Shown here: in pieces, positions 12,291 through 26,854 of the stretch
Position numbering within the stretch: position 1 is the stretch's first letter
How the letters are laid out: each line of letters starts with the position of its first letter
Assembly: GCF_001723175.1 (NCBI RefSeq)
Contig: NC_064650.1
Coordinates: 2,666,001-2,730,000 of the forward strand
Direction: 5' to 3'
DNA from: Penicillium oxalicum
Lineage: Eukaryota; Ascomycota; Eurotiomycetes; Eurotiales; Aspergillaceae
DNA: 64,000 bases
Translations under genes and position numbers: made by a program
The notes under the pieces: generated by a model
Database searches by the model: none
Seen by the model: the letters and a program-made list of their open reading frames with translations, nothing else
What the model was told of the DNA's origin: nothing

Positions 12291-13446
12291 AATCTATAGG
12301 TTATAGTAGAAATATATACCTAGTCTCGCTATTTTTAGACTTCCTTTATCCTTTATATCGTTAGGATAAGGGTTAATATCCGCGATAGAGGCGTCTAATA
12401 TATAATTAAATAAGCTATTCCTTTTATAATAGGCCCGAATAAACTACGTAGCCTAGGATATTTATAGATATATATAATTAGTATTATTTATAGATTATAT
12501 TTTAAGATAGGATAGAGTTTACTATAACTTACTAGTAGTTCGTGAATATATAAGTATAAGTAAAGTTCGTGAAGTAAAAGGATAATAATAGAATTCTAAT
12601 ACGTAGATATAGAATAAAGTAGTAGTGTACTAGTTAGAGTAGACTTACTTAGGGAACGTATATTATTAGTATACTAGTTAGGTAATCCTAAATCCCTAAT
12701 TATAATAACTATCTAGGCTACTCGACTACAGAGGAAAGAAAGACGGTCTACTAATAATTAGAAAAAAAAATAATAAGAAAGAAAAAGGTAGGGAAGTATT
12801 ATAGGGAGAAGAACCTAACAAAATTAGGAAGGAAAAAAAGTAAGAAAAAAAGCAGGAAAAAAAAGTAGGAAAAAGTAGGAGGGAAAGTAGGAGAAAGAGA
12901 TAATTAATCCGTTAGAATACAAGGGTTCGATTATCTTCCTATATACCGATCCTTGATTTAATTATACGATATCTAAGTATATAAGAGGCTTATAGCTATA
13001 TTAGTACTATTTCGTATTATCTAGTAGAAGGTCGAATAACTTAAAGATTTTATAGACGCCTATTAATATTAATATAGAGATCTATCTCCTCTACTTCGCG
13101 TATATACGGCTCCTGTTTTTAGGTTATCTGCCTAAGACTCCTTGGTACTAGGTCTGTCTCTGCCTTCTACTTCTTTATAGCTAATTCTGTATATATCTAT
13201 TTCTATTTCTTAATATATTCCGCCTATTTACCTAGTATAGCGGTAGGATATATATCGTATTTCTTCGTACTTAGTAACTTAGGGACTATTAACGCCTCGC
13301 TACTTATAATACTAGCTATTCTGTTATCCGTAGTAGTATTTATAGTCTTATTAGTAGTATTCGTAGTCTCGGTAGTAGTAGTCGTAGTCGTAGATATACT
13401 AGTACTAAAAGACTAATTTTAGGAGCTTCTAGAGTTCTTTCTAGAG

Positions 13447-13495
13447 TAATAGACCTATAGGTCTAAAAGTAGGGAAGTAATCTAGAGGCCTAGAC
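13447..13495. repeat. Relic of the miniature-element LTR
   Basis: About 49 bp aligns with the start of the 179-bp LTR at 1803 (shared AGACCTATAGGTCTA, then diverging mostly by C-to-T and G-to-A). It is an older, RIP-altered fragment of the same family inside the hAT-like element. Confidence 0.55.
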
Positions 13496-13563
13496 GATAT
13501 TATATTACTATATCTTAGTAGGTAAGCGGGCTAACGTAGGTATCTAATTCCCTATAATAATTC

Positions 13564-13593
13564 TCTTTAATTAGTCCGCAGACTAATTAAAGA
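13564..13593. repeat. Perfect 13-bp inverted repeat
   Basis: TCTTTAATTAGTC and GACTAATTAAAGA are separated by four bases (CGCA). No gene is adjacent; it lies in transposon relic DNA. Confidence 0.5.
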
Positions 13594-13892
13594 ATCGAGT
13601 CTGTCCGCGGATAACCTCAATAGAATATATTTAAAATAACTATAAGACTATATCTTATAATCAGTTTATATTAAAAGCCTTAATATATAGTAGGACTCTA
13701 TAGCGGGTAAGAGCTAGGTATATATTATTAAATAACGACCTATTAGAGTAGACGCTAAGAGAGATATAATAAACTCGGATAGCCTACCTAAACTTCTTCT
13801 TTACTATTAAAAATTAGTTAAGAGTAAGTACTAAAGAATTTATATAGATTAATAATTTTTATTTAGTAGAGATAGGACTCGAATATATATAT

Positions 13893-14241
13893 TAAAGAGG
13901 GGAATGCTCACGGTAGTCTAATCTTACTAGATAGGTCGAGTCATAGAGGAACTAAACTAAACCTATAAGCACGCAAGTCCTAGAATCCTCTAAGGTAATC
14001 GTGAGATCCGATATCAGGTACCAAAGGCAGAAATCAAAAAGAGTGTAATATTATAAGTATAAGGAATCCGACTGTAAAGACTATCCTAAATCCTCCGTCC
14101 AAAACTATTAATTAAGTATAATAATAATACCGGATCCCGTAAGCTAGGTCCTAGATAACCTTCCTCGACGGTAAGGCTCTTAGGTATCTCCTACTACTAA
14201 ATATCCGCCTTTAAGTATATATAACCGAATCCCCTACTATA
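13893..14241 (-). repeat. 3' LTR of gypsy A
   Basis: 349 bp, matching 31852-32199 directly and 33453-33800 in inverted orientation. It starts TAAAG and ends CTACTATA, compatible with TG...CA ends after RIP. Confidence 0.8.
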
Positions 14242-17200
14242 TAACCTCCCCCCCTATAATTTACCGTCCCTTAGTTAATTTCCTGTATCCCTCGATAGTA
14301 ACGTTAGATCCCCTAAAGACCCTTAGGCTAACTTATTAGGCTACACAAAATTTAGTAAAACCGATAGGCCCTTCTCCTTTTGCAGAAAATAAGAGTATAC
14401 GCTAAATTACTACTGTTCGGCCTTTATCGTTATCTCAAAATATAGTAGGTAGGCCCGTCTCGCCTAGTCGCGCTACTCCTAGATTAATCTGTGCGCTCGT
14501 TACTAATTCTGGCTAAAAAGAACGTCTAATTCTTCGATAACTATAGGGGAATCCTATCTTTCGCGACCGATTAGCGTATCTCTGATCGGACTTAATTCTA
14601 GTAACTAAATTAATACAGAAAAAGGATACGTAAGCTAACTACTATATTTCTAACTAGACTACCTAGAAGGAGTCTTTTTAGGTAACAAAAAATCGCGATA
14701 ATAAGCCGAAAGTTTAGACTAAGTGCCTAATTTAGGACTATCTAGGGTCTTATAATCTTCCCTAATACTAATAAACTAGGGTAAAACTATTCGCCGAAGA
14801 TAAGTCGCTAGTCCTATTAATCTATAAGGAAGATATAGCTTCGAAATACGTATATCTCCCTATTTATAGATAACTTTTTCCTAGAAGAGACTAAATTTCT
14901 CCTTATCTTCTACTATCTATATCGTAGCCGATATCTTATAGATTAAACTATCCTTCTAGTAACTATAATCGCGCAGATTCTGCTACTACTTAGCGAGGTA
15001 GTTTTATATCCTAAGTAGTATTTTAGTATAATTTCGTAGGTTCTTATCTATTAAAGAAACCGTCCCCTAGATTATATTCGCTATTCGTTAGGATACAAGG
15101 AGATCTATTATATTAATATTAAGATAGCGGAAAGCAGTCTGTTTACTAGGGTATATACTCTTCGCGTAGTAAGGAAACGAAATTAGCCGATATTAATAAT
15201 CCGGTCGTAGCAGAATATAGAGTAGGTAGTAGATATAGTTACGTTATACTAGTTACTAGATACTACTATACTATACGTTTTTAGCCTATCTAACCCTTAG
15301 TATATACTTTCGCGATTAGTAATACTAGTTATATATATTAAATTCCTCCTCGATTATATCTATTAGACCGCGAGGATAATAGCCGTCCTAATCGTTACGT
15401 AGCTATATAAAAATTAGCACTACTACGCTTCTGTTAACGTTCTAATCCCTCTCTATTTTCTTCCTAAAACTTAGTAGAACCCTTCTAAAATAGCGAAAAC
15501 TTATATCCTAAAAAGTCAGATACTATATCTTCTCGAAATTCGATACTAAAGGTTTTCGTATCTTAGGAGGGAATCGAAAGTAGCTTCTAAGTTCTTTTCT
15601 AGAGGATAGTTTAAACTAAACCTTAAATTCCTTCTTAGCCCTATCCTAGTTACTAAGCTAGGCGTAAAGGTATCGTAAGCGTTATACTAGAGTCCCGTAA
15701 TCGACACCGTTAGTATAAATATACAAAAGATATACTAGCTAAGTTATATACCTCTTGCAAATCGAATTAGGGCTGATTTCGGTCGTATTTTCGCGGATAG
15801 ACCTACTAATAAGCCGAAAAATCACTAGCGCTTCGCGCTTACTTTTAGTATCTAATTTCGTCTTCGGAACTACTTTAGCTAGCCTAGAAGTATCTATCTT
15901 ATATCCATAGGGTGCTAACTTTAATAAACCTTACGATATCTTCGGTTTCTTAGTAGCAGGCTCCGTCAATAGTTCTGATTCCTGCGATCGTTTATCGTTA
16001 TCGTTATCGTTATCGCTTAGTTCTAGGCTCCGTTTACGCGGTTAGATTTCTTCTGCAGAAGAAATTTAGCTTTTATCCTTATCCAGAGCTAGGCTCTGAT
16101 CCTTGTCTACCTTATCCAAAATTCGCGGTATCCGATAATATTCGTATATAAATCTATCTTTATTAATCGACAGATAGTATTTTGATAACCGTTCTAGCGT
16201 TAGTTCCGTTAAATCTAGTAATTTATAGGCGTTATTAAGATTACCTTATATAACCTCTTTAGCTCTTCGGATCCCCCGCCTATATATTCCTTTCTTAAGT
16301 CGTTAGAGAATAGCGTTATTAACTCGGAGCTATATCTCTTCAAAACTAATCCCGCTCCTTACTAGTTTACTAACCTTTTTGGCGAAAGTTTTCGTTCGGA
16401 CTCTAATTATAATCTTTTTAACGTCCCTATTCTAAGCTTATAGCGCTATATATATTACTTACTAGATATAATTCTTATTATATTCGCGATAATTAATTAC
16501 TTCTCTTGCTACTATCTAGCTATTCTTAAAATCTTCCTAAGTCTTATATCCCTTCTAAAATTCGCTATCCTTTATAAAGGTATAGAGTTCGATCGCGACC
16601 GAGTCTAAAAATACCTATCCTTTTTCGTAAATCTTATATAGATAGAGCTTTACCATCTTATAGACCTAGTCCGTAGATAGCGTACGTAATTCTTCGATAA
16701 TCTTAGCAGGGAAAATAATTTATATTAAATGATTACTTAGTATCGAAGGTATAATATTAAGATACTAGCTTATAGCGGATATCGTAGCCTAGTCTGTTAT
16801 ATTAAATTCTTCTATAGAAGAAATTTCGCGGAAGAAATTCGCAGAGTTTAACGTATCGTTATAGGTCGATATCTTCTATAGAAGAAATTTGTAGTACTTA
16901 GCAAAAATTATTATAATTTAAGCTCTCTCCGGAGACTTCCCTCCCCTCCTAAAAATCTTACCGTCCCTAGCAAGTTCCTTTTCTATTACCTTTCAAAATA
17001 GTCTTAAAAACTACTAAATTTCTAAATAAAGACAAAATTTAGTAAATCTAATAAATTTAATCCGCTTCTAAGAGAAATTAACAAAAATATAAATAAATCC
17101 GAAATATTCGTATTAAACAGACTAATTAATATACTACCTTTTTAATAAAGAAAATATTAAATTAAATTAACCCTATCCCTCTCGCGGTAGCTGTCCTCTT

Positions 17201-20045
17201 CTACGCCTTTACGTAGTAGGTAGTAATCCGTTCTTAGCCTTAATTCTTTTATCCTTATCTAAATTTCTTTTATCCTAGAGCGCCTAGTAATAAAATCTTT
17301 TTAGCCTACTACTATTAATACTAGCGCTTACCTTATTTATCTATCGGTATAGGGTACTATCTAATTCTTTAATTTCGTATACATTATTTTTTAGATCTTT
17401 TCTAATTCGATACGGCCCTATCTATCTAAATCAGAGCTTATTTCTAGATATTATATCGTCCTCTAACCTAGTATTATAGAGAAGGACTAAATCTTTTTCT
17501 TTTAGGGGCGTAATTCGTAGGTTTCTATATAAGTTATAATATTCTTTGTTCTAAGCTCTTAGCCTCTATAGCCGTATTATCGTATCAGAGATATCCTAGT
17601 CTCGTCTTTTAATTTATTTAGCTCGTAACGTAATTAGGTCTACGCGTATCTCTACTTTTTCCTAGGATAGTATCGACTAGGTAGGTATATCTAATTCTAC
17701 TAGCAAGATAGTATCTTATCTATAAATAAATCAGAAGGGTAAGATACTAGTATACATATACAAAGTCGCTCTATTAGTAAGTATTACGGCCGGTAGCTTT
17801 TAGGACTATTTTAGTTTAATACCCTCTAATAGTTTATACCTATTCGTTATTTTAGATAAGACGTCTTTTAGCGTTTGTATTACTCTCTTAATCGCCCTAT
17901 TTACCTACGGGTTATATACCGAAATTAAAATAGCGTTAACGCGATACGACTTTAAAAAATTTCGTATTTCTGAACGTATTTTAGGACTAAAATTAATAAC
18001 AATCTCCTAAGATACCCTATATCTATAGATAATATCCTCCTAAACGAATCTAGTAGCGCTTTTACCGTCTACTTTCTAGAGAATCCTTACTTCTAGCTAT
18101 CTACTCGCTAAATCTCTTACTTAGATAACTCCTTTTTAACTATCCTCGTTAGATAGCGGAGTAGTATTAATATACTATTTCTCCTAGATTTATATCGGTC
18201 TTACGCTTCTAGTAGGTTTATATAGTCTAATAGGATTACGCGCCTAGTATTCGAAGTATACTCGTATAAATTTCGTAGTCTTGTTATATATTCCTAGCTA
18301 ATAGTACTACGTAGCTAATAGATTATAAGTAGCTTCGCGGCCTTTATAGCCTAATTCTTTATATAAGCGCTATAGCGTCTCTTTTCGTATCCTAGTATTG
18401 TCTAAAACCCTTCGCATAATTAGATCTCTGCTATACCCTCTATAAAATAGATATTAATCTTAGACTATAAATCTTAAAGCCTTTTTCTTAAATATACTAA
18501 ATTTACTATAAGATATCTTAGCGGGCCTACGTAGTATCGTTAAGAATCTTGCAATTTTCTAAGATTCTTCTGAATATAATCTATCTAGAATTTCTGTACC
18601 GATAGTCGTTTCTTCTATAGAAGAAATCTCTTAAGAAACAGGAATTTTAATAGAAACTATAGTTTCTACCGGGGAAACCGTAACGCGAAGATAAGAGATT
18701 TTAGCTACGATAAATTTATTAATATCTCTCTCCTTTTCTTGCTCTTCTATTTCTTTAGGCGTAGTAGGCTTCCTAGATAGGCTATTAGCGGTACCGTTTT
18801 TCGTCCTAGGAATATACTTTATATTAAAATCGAAGAGCCGAATCTAAGTAAGCTATCGTATTACTAAAGCCCTAGATAAGTCTAAAGCTAGTCGATTTAA
18901 CTATATAACTAGTATATTAGTATTAGTTTCCAATATAAACCTTACCCCGTATAGCTAATACCGTAGCTTTTTAAATATCTTTATTATTCCTCGATATTCT
19001 AATTTTCTAGTATCGTATATTTATTCTAATTTAGACTAAACCCCTAACTCGTATTATACTACTCGTTATATCCCTTCTCTTTTCTGTATTAAAACGCTAC
19101 CCTATCCTATTTTTAACGCGTCTACTATAAGCGTTAGGTCTAACGGATTCTAGCTATAATCGACTAGTATAACCGCTAGAAAACTATATAGTATCTCCTT
19201 GATCTTCTTAAAGGTATTCTATTTATTATTACCCTAATCGAATATCGTATCCTTCCGTAATATCGTATATAATAGCGCTATAATATACTAAAAATCCTTT
19301 ACTAGAATTCGAAAGTAGACTATAAGACTAATAAAAGAGCGTACCTTATCGTGATTAATAGGGACCGGCTAGTTAGCTAACTTAGAAATTTTCCGCTTAT
19401 TAGGTCTACGCCTATTAGAATCGTATATCTAGCCTATAATTTTAAGGCCGGATATTACAAGTTACGATTTTTCTACAGAAACTCTCGCTCCCGCAAGTTC
19501 TAAAAGATATAGGATCTTATCTAGATTTTGTATATATTCTAAGATAAACCTCCTAATTCCTAGTCTTGCAAACTCGTTATTATACCGGGTCTTAGGTCCT
19601 TTAACCGGAATATTATCTATAAAAGGTTTAGTAATATACAGAATATTAGCTAGGATCTATATAACTACTCTTTAGAATTATAGTACAGAATTCGAAGCCC
19701 CTTATAATAATATAGTCTGTCTTAGTAAACCGATCAGGGTCTAAATCGCTATTATATTTCGATCGCGACTATCCAGAGTTATCTAGTTATACCCGGAAAA
19801 TAGATTAATAGCGGACGATATTACTATACCTAAAAATTCTTTAACAAATTCGTCCGTATTAGAGGGTATATTCGTATCTCGTACTATTACTTTATTAATA
19901 TATATTATAGCGTTTACTATACGATATTTTCTATTCTTCTTGCGTACTAAGAACTAAGGATTTCGGTAGGGACTATCGTAATATTCTAGGACCCCTTTTT
20001 ATAATCTTTCCTATAATATCTCTTTAACTATACCTTTTAGCGCTA

Positions 20046-20779
20046 TGTGTTACGCGGTGCCGACTGGTCACTATGAGTTAGAACGTCCTAGGCCGATACT
20101 TACCTACTATCCTAACTTCTAATCCTAAGACCTAGTCTCTTAATCGTACCGTTGCTTCGCAAAGCCTTACTACGGGTTAGATCCTATCGAGTGTCTTACA
20201 AGACGTGCTAGAGGTACGCGCTAAGTAGGTTAATTACTAAGTGTTACTACTAAGTGAATCCCCTACCTGTAGGTTAGGTTTGTCTTAGAGTTAAACCGTG
20301 GAGTGCAAAGTGCTTTAAGGTAGTAACTAAGTAATAATATACAATTAATCGCGAAGAACTAAATATATAATACTAAAAAGAGTGTCCTTATATATCTAGT
20401 CCTTCCTATCACTATAAGTCGAGACTTATTAGTAATACGCTAGGACTTATTACCGATAAGTCTATCCTATTACCGATAGGATATAGTCACGTAATAAGTT
20501 ACTAGTTACTTGTACTTAGGGTGTAATTCTGCTAGTAAAATAGCGGCCGTTTCCTGCGTCGCGCTAACCGTCTTATAGAGTAAGAGGGTATCGTTTATAT
20601 CGGTTAGCTATAGGCTACTTCTAGTGCCTACCCTAAATATCTCCTCTCGGGTCCCTCGGGGCACGCCTAAGTATACTAAAACGTACGTAATAACGCTATT
20701 CCCTAGTATCCGTAGAATAATTAGTCCTTAGTCGTTACTTAAATAACTACGGCCCTCGCGCTTCTTTAAGGTCGTAATA
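20046..20779 (-). repeat. 3' LTR of gypsy B
   Basis: Terminal direct repeat, aligned end to end with 26855-27591. The differences I saw are mainly C/T and G/A, as RIP produces. Confidence 0.85.
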
Positions 20780-23763
20780 TTATCCTCCTTCCCTGTCCTT
20801 TGTCTTAAAGGATTTAAGCGTTAGTATCCCCTTAGGTTTATTTACTATTTTTCTGTTTTCTCCCTATTTCTTTTCTTATAGCCTATTCTGCTAACTATAT
20901 CTTCTAAGGCTTCTGTTCGTAAGAACGCTTTAACTCGTCGTATCGAAGACGAAGGTTTTTAATCTATAATTCCTTACGTTACGTTCGCTTAAAACGAGTA
21001 TATATTCGCGCCAATTATTCTATCGCTATAGTAACTACGTACGCGCTAGCGTAGTATAAAGTATATAATACTATCTCCTTCGTTTACTAATACGGAGTAG
21101 CGTTTTATTAGTTAAGTCTTAAAATTAAATTAAGGAGGAGGAGGAGGCTATCCTAGCTAAGCTCCTTCGCTCTAAAAGCAGAAATTTTATTAAAAAATAC
21201 TAGCGATTTTATCGCTCGAGACTTTAAGGAAGTCTAAGTTAGAAGAGTTAGAGCGTCGCGAGGTTAAAGAGCGCGAACGCCTTAAAAAGAGAGGCTCGAA
21301 ATAAGAGCGTCTCGAATCCGAACAAAATAAGCGTACTACAGAGAGTACCTATACCGCGACTAGGGTTCCTTTATCTGCTATAGCCGACGGCTAAGTCCTT
21401 GCGGCGTCGTTAGAGGATCCTACTCTAACTTAGTTATTAAATAATCCTTCCTTTTCTTAGGCCGACCTAGATTCCTCTTAGTTAGTTAGGAATACCAGGT
21501 CGCCCTCTCCTATTCGGTAAAACCGTCGAACTAGCTAGTAGTAGCCCTTAGGTTCTTAATAGGTTCCTATATATTTTCTAAGGTATCGTATCCTTTCTAC
21601 TTTACTAAGTAGTAAGGCTTTCCGCTAATTTTGTTAGTATCTAGGATTTCTTCGACCTTATATTTATTTTCGGTTTCTTCTCCGATTTCTACGTTAGTAG
21701 CGATTTTAGCGTTCTTAGGTGCTTTTTCTAATAATAAGATATAAAATATAGTATAGATATATTATATACTATTAGGTAGCTTTAATTAGTAATTAAGCGG
21801 TCCTATTTTTGCTTCGATTTTAAATAGTCCTAATTTAAGGTAGTCGAGCTTTGCGCTAGGTTGTATAGTAATATATTGCGTTATAAGATAAACTTTCTCC
21901 CCTTTCGAAAGTCCGGCGCCTCCTAGCGCGACTATCGTAGTTTTTTATACGTAGATTAAGAAACTCGATATCCCTTATTAGTTATAAATATAGTTACTTA
22001 AGCCTAGTCGCTAGTAGTCTCGACGATTCTGCGAGTAGCTATTTTCCGATAGTTTTCCCGATAATAGTAGGATTAAACCTATAGTTAGCGAAGAATAGTG
22101 TTTCTCTAGTAGTAGCGTATATAGCGTTATTATACGCTAACTACGCTATTAGTAATAATCCTACCTAGTTATCCTGTTAGTAATTAACGTAGTATCGTAG
22201 GTATTATTCTAGAGTTTAGTTAACTCTTTCGGTTTATCCGTTAGTTTACGGGTAGTACGCGGTAGAGAGTCTATACTTAATACCGAGTTAATCCGCTAAT
22301 AACTACTATATATTCGATATAAATAGTTTATCTCTGTCCGAGGTAATCTTGCTCGGTGTTCTATAGTTAGCAAATATATATTTAAGTATTAGGTTAGCTA
22401 TCTATCGTGTATCGATAGTTTCCGTTATCGGTATTATATATACGTACTTAGTTAGTCGATCGACGACTACTATTATTATATTATTTCCTTCTAAGATAGG
22501 TAACTTCGTTATAAAGTCTATTATAATCTATTCCTATAGTTATTATAGTACTTCGGCTAATTCTATCTCTCTGTATAGTGCGTATTGTAACGTCTTGTTT
22601 CGTTAATACGAGTTATATTACTAAATATACCTCCGGACTTTTCTGTATAGCCGAATATAGTAATTCCGCGTAATCTTTTCGATAGTTTTTTCGATACTAG
22701 GGTGTCCTGTATTAGTTCGTCGTGATATAGCTATATAATCTATATTTAGAGGTTTCTAGGAACGTATACTAGTCTATAAATATAGACTAAGCTATTATTC
22801 GTTAGGGCTATATTATTACCTAGAACCTTTTATAGTAATTCGTCGGTCCGTATACCGTCTCGAATCCTTTCGATCTATTCGTCGTTCTAGACCTCGCTAG
22901 TCGCTACGAGCGTCTAGTATTATAGACGATATTTCCTTCGTTATCTTTTACTAAGATTACTAGTGCTACTCCTTAGTACCTAGTTTATAGTCGGGTCGTA
23001 CTAAGCGCGTCCGCGACCGTGTTTTTGGTCCCTTTATAGTATATAATCTTGAAGTCGTATATTAGGCTAAGGTCTCCGCCTATCTAGCTTATCGCCTTAT
23101 AAGTTTCTTCGTAGTCGTAAAGTACGTAAGATTATAGTAATCTATCCGAACGATTACTATATACTTAGCCCCTTCTAAGTAGGCTCTCTATATCTAAAAT
23201 ACTAATACTATAGCTAGTAGTTCCTTATCGTGTACGTATAGTTGTTTCCGCGGGTATTATCTTACGAGACTAGAAAGCGATAGGTCTAAGCTTGCCGTCT
23301 TATCCTAGTTATATAAGCTATACTCTAAGCGCGAAATTAGATACGTCGGTTTCTATAATAATTAGTATATCGTAGTTAAATATAGCTAGGATCGCTTCTC
23401 CTACCTTTTTGTTATATATTCCTTAAGTACGGTAAATAATTTTTCTACTTCTTTTCCTACTAGAACGGTATCCCTTTTTAGTAAATTAGTTAGTCCTACT
23501 ATATACTTTAAGTACTACGGTATTAATTTTCGATAGTAATTCGTAAGTCTAAGAAAACTCTGTACGTCCTTAATATATATTAGCGTTAGCTATTCGAGTA
23601 TGCTCTTAACTTTATCTTGTTCTATTCCTAGTCTATTAGGGCTAATAGTATATCCGAGGAAACTTATCTATTAGATATAAAACTCGTATTTCTTAAGTTT
23701 AAGCGTTACCTCTGCTTCCCTAAGTTATTATAGTACTTTCCTATTATGCTCGATATATTCTTC

Positions 23764-23803
23764 CTTGGTTTTAGAGAATACTAGGATATCGTCGAGGTAT
23801 ACA
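23764..23803 (-). pseudogene. Reverse transcriptase catalytic box of gypsy B
   Basis: Read on the - strand this gives VYLDDILVFSKTK, the RT active-site motif with the two catalytic Asp residues, a hallmark of Ty3/gypsy polymerases. The surrounding frame is broken by stops within a few dozen codons, so it is a relic of pol. Confidence 0.8.
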
Positions 23804-26800
23804 TCACGAACTTATCGAGGTATCCTTATAGAATATAGAAGATAAACCGTTAAAATAATACGGGTACGTTAGTAAGACTAAACGGTATAATCTTATACTC
23901 GTAGTACCTATATTTAGTTCTGAACGCCGTCTTCTATTTATCTCCTTCCTTAATTCGGAGTCGATTATACGCGTTAGTAATATCGTACTTGCTAAAATAT
24001 TTCGCTCCTTAAATAATATCTTAGATTTCGTTAATTAACGTAATAGGTACCGGTCCTTAATCGTAATATCGTTAAGCTATCGGTAGTTAACGTATATTCT
24101 AAGTTCTCCCTCCTTTCTTCGGTATAAATAGGATTAGATATCCTGCTAAAGATTTCGAGTATTAAATGTTCCCCTTCTTAAGGTTATCCTTAATATATTC
24201 TTTAGTATCGCTAACTCTTTCTGCGATAGTAGGTAGATTATATAACTTTAGTTCCTCGCTATCCTTAATCTTTATCTTATAGTCGAACGGACTATACTCT
24301 AGTAGCTTACTATCCCTTAGTAGCGTAATACGTCTTAGAATTCCGTATATTCCGCTAGTATTTTATGTTCTTCTTCTAGCGCTTCCGTAGTATATAAGCT
24401 ATTACTACGTCGTGAACGAGGATATATTCCTCTAGTTCCTAGTCGTTATATTACTTCCTTACTTAACTATCGCGATATCTCGTATATTATCGTGTTTCTG
24501 TTAGGCCTACCTCCTAGCCGAAAACTCCTCTTAAGTTCGCCTTCGTAAGGGTTCTTATAAGTACTACTACCCTATAGCTAAGTATCGTTAGCGTATTCTG
24601 TTTCCTTCTAGTCTATTTCTCGCTCGTGACTCGATAGTTATACCTAAAGAATAGGTTATTAGTTTACTAGTTAATATCGGGGTTATACTTCCTTAACTAA
24701 GGAACGCCTAAAACGATATCGTACTATCCTAGTAGGGTCACGTCGAAGTTAATAATTTCGAAGTAGTCTCTAATAACTATTAGTAGGGGTCCGCTTTCGT
24801 AGGTAATCCCTAGTCTAAGACTTTCTCCGTTAAGTCCGATAATTAGCACGACCTAGGGTTTTTCTTGTCCTTTAATCTAATAGCGGTTCTTGTACCTAGG
24901 ATCTATAAAGTTACTAGCTACTCCCGAGTTTATTACTATAGTTAATCTAAGTATAATATTAGCCGTAATCCTTATATATCGTCCCTATACTATCGCTACG
25001 AGTTACCGCTATTCGTCGCGTAGTTTTCTTTTTCTAAACTAGACTCCTGCGTATTCTAGTTTCTAGTTAGGTTTCTTTTCCTATTATAGAGGTCTAGGTT
25101 CGAGGCTCCTCTTACTTCCCTAATACGTATACCTAGTATCTATTATCGTAATAACCTACTACGGCTCTAGATCGTGCTAAGGGTATTGCGTATCCTTTAT
25201 ATATATACCTTAGGTTATTATATAGATATTATTCTGTATTCTCTTAGGGTTTCTTTCTTGAGGCTATATAGTAGTATCCTTCCCTAGGAACTACGGTAGA
25301 GTTTCTAGGATTTCTAGAGTTCCTAGGTTCTCGCTTAGTATTCCCGGGGTCCGTCCGCTCCTTCCTAGGTTTCGTAGGATAACTCCTAGGAGTCGGTAGG
25401 GTCCTATAGACCGTACTAGGTCTACCCTTGACTCTCGATATTCTCCTAATCTATTTCGGAAATTCTTCTATCGCGTGCTCTGCGCTAATTAGGCCGCGGT
25501 AAACTATATCGTCTACGAAGGTTCCGGGGTTATATCCTTAGTAATTTATCGTATTACTTCCCGTTCTTCGTAGTCGTCGAAGGTATCTAAGGTTTTACCC
25601 TTCTTAGTTTAGTTCCGTATACTCGCCTAGTCCCCTTCGCGGTAGTAGCGATACGTACCTTCTTACTATTACGTAGCGGCGTCTTAGAGCTATCGTCGGT
25701 AGCTCGTAGCTACTAAGGCGAACCTAATCGTCCTAGGTTACCCTTATTTATTATAGCCTTGCGTTATTACGTCTTTCGCTACGCTTACGCGCCTATAGCT
25801 TTGCGTTATTATGCTTTTCCTTATACTTACGCGCCCTATACCCTACTTTTCTATATTTAAAGTATAAGTTATTATCTCTTCGTCGTTTCTCTTTATTACT
25901 TAGGAGTCTCGCTATCGAGCTCTATTAGCTTTAGTCTATAGGGGTCGCTATCCCTTATAGGTCTATTTAGTCGTTTATCGTACTATAGTATAATAGTTAG
26001 CTAGTACCTTAGCGCTATCCTTTAATTTCCCTTTTTTCTATTTATATCGTATAGGCGATTATCGATTCGTACTACTACGTCGATAAGTTTTTCTATAGTA
26101 TCTAGTCATCGATCCGCGTAAGCTCGTCCTTAATATAGGGTTTAAGTCCGTATAGTCGTAGTACGGAATCAAAGCGTAGTCTTCCTATTATAGTATCGCT
26201 ATAAGTTATATAAACTTAGCCGTATAGGCGGATACTAACCTAGTTTGTCGAATTCGTTTTAATTTGCGTTTAGCTATCTTCTTAGTATTAATATCGCTAA
26301 AAGTTCGTTCGAGGTGCTATCGAAACGTAGTATAGCTACTAAAGATTAATTACGTAGTCGTATTCTATTTATCGCTATCTTTTTCGTAGTACTCGCGATA
26401 TATAGTTCGAGCTAGTCCTATACCTATCCTCGTAGGTAGGCTAATACGAAAATAATCTTGCTACCTTCGCTAACGAGGCGTCCTTTATTAACGTCGATAT
26501 AGATATCTATCTACGTTAGGAATCCTCGTAATTTCTGTCTATTACTATCGAAGGTCTTAGCCTTCGGAGCTTAGGTGCTCTAATAGTAGTTACTAGGGCT
26601 AAAGCGACGACTTAAGTATAGAGTTACTCTAAGTAGTCCTTTACGCTTATCGAATAGATATTATAGTTCGCGCCTAGTTAATTAAGGTATTCTCGAAGTT
26701 ATCCGACGATAGTTTTGAGATTCTGAATCTCTATATTACGTTCGTCGTCTAAGTCAGGTTCGGTTATCGTGGTTCGAGTAGGAGTTTTTCCTTTCGGGGT

Positions 26801-26854
26801 ACTATCGTTACCTACTATAATAACTATGCTTCGGTCTAAAGATAGGGCGATTAA

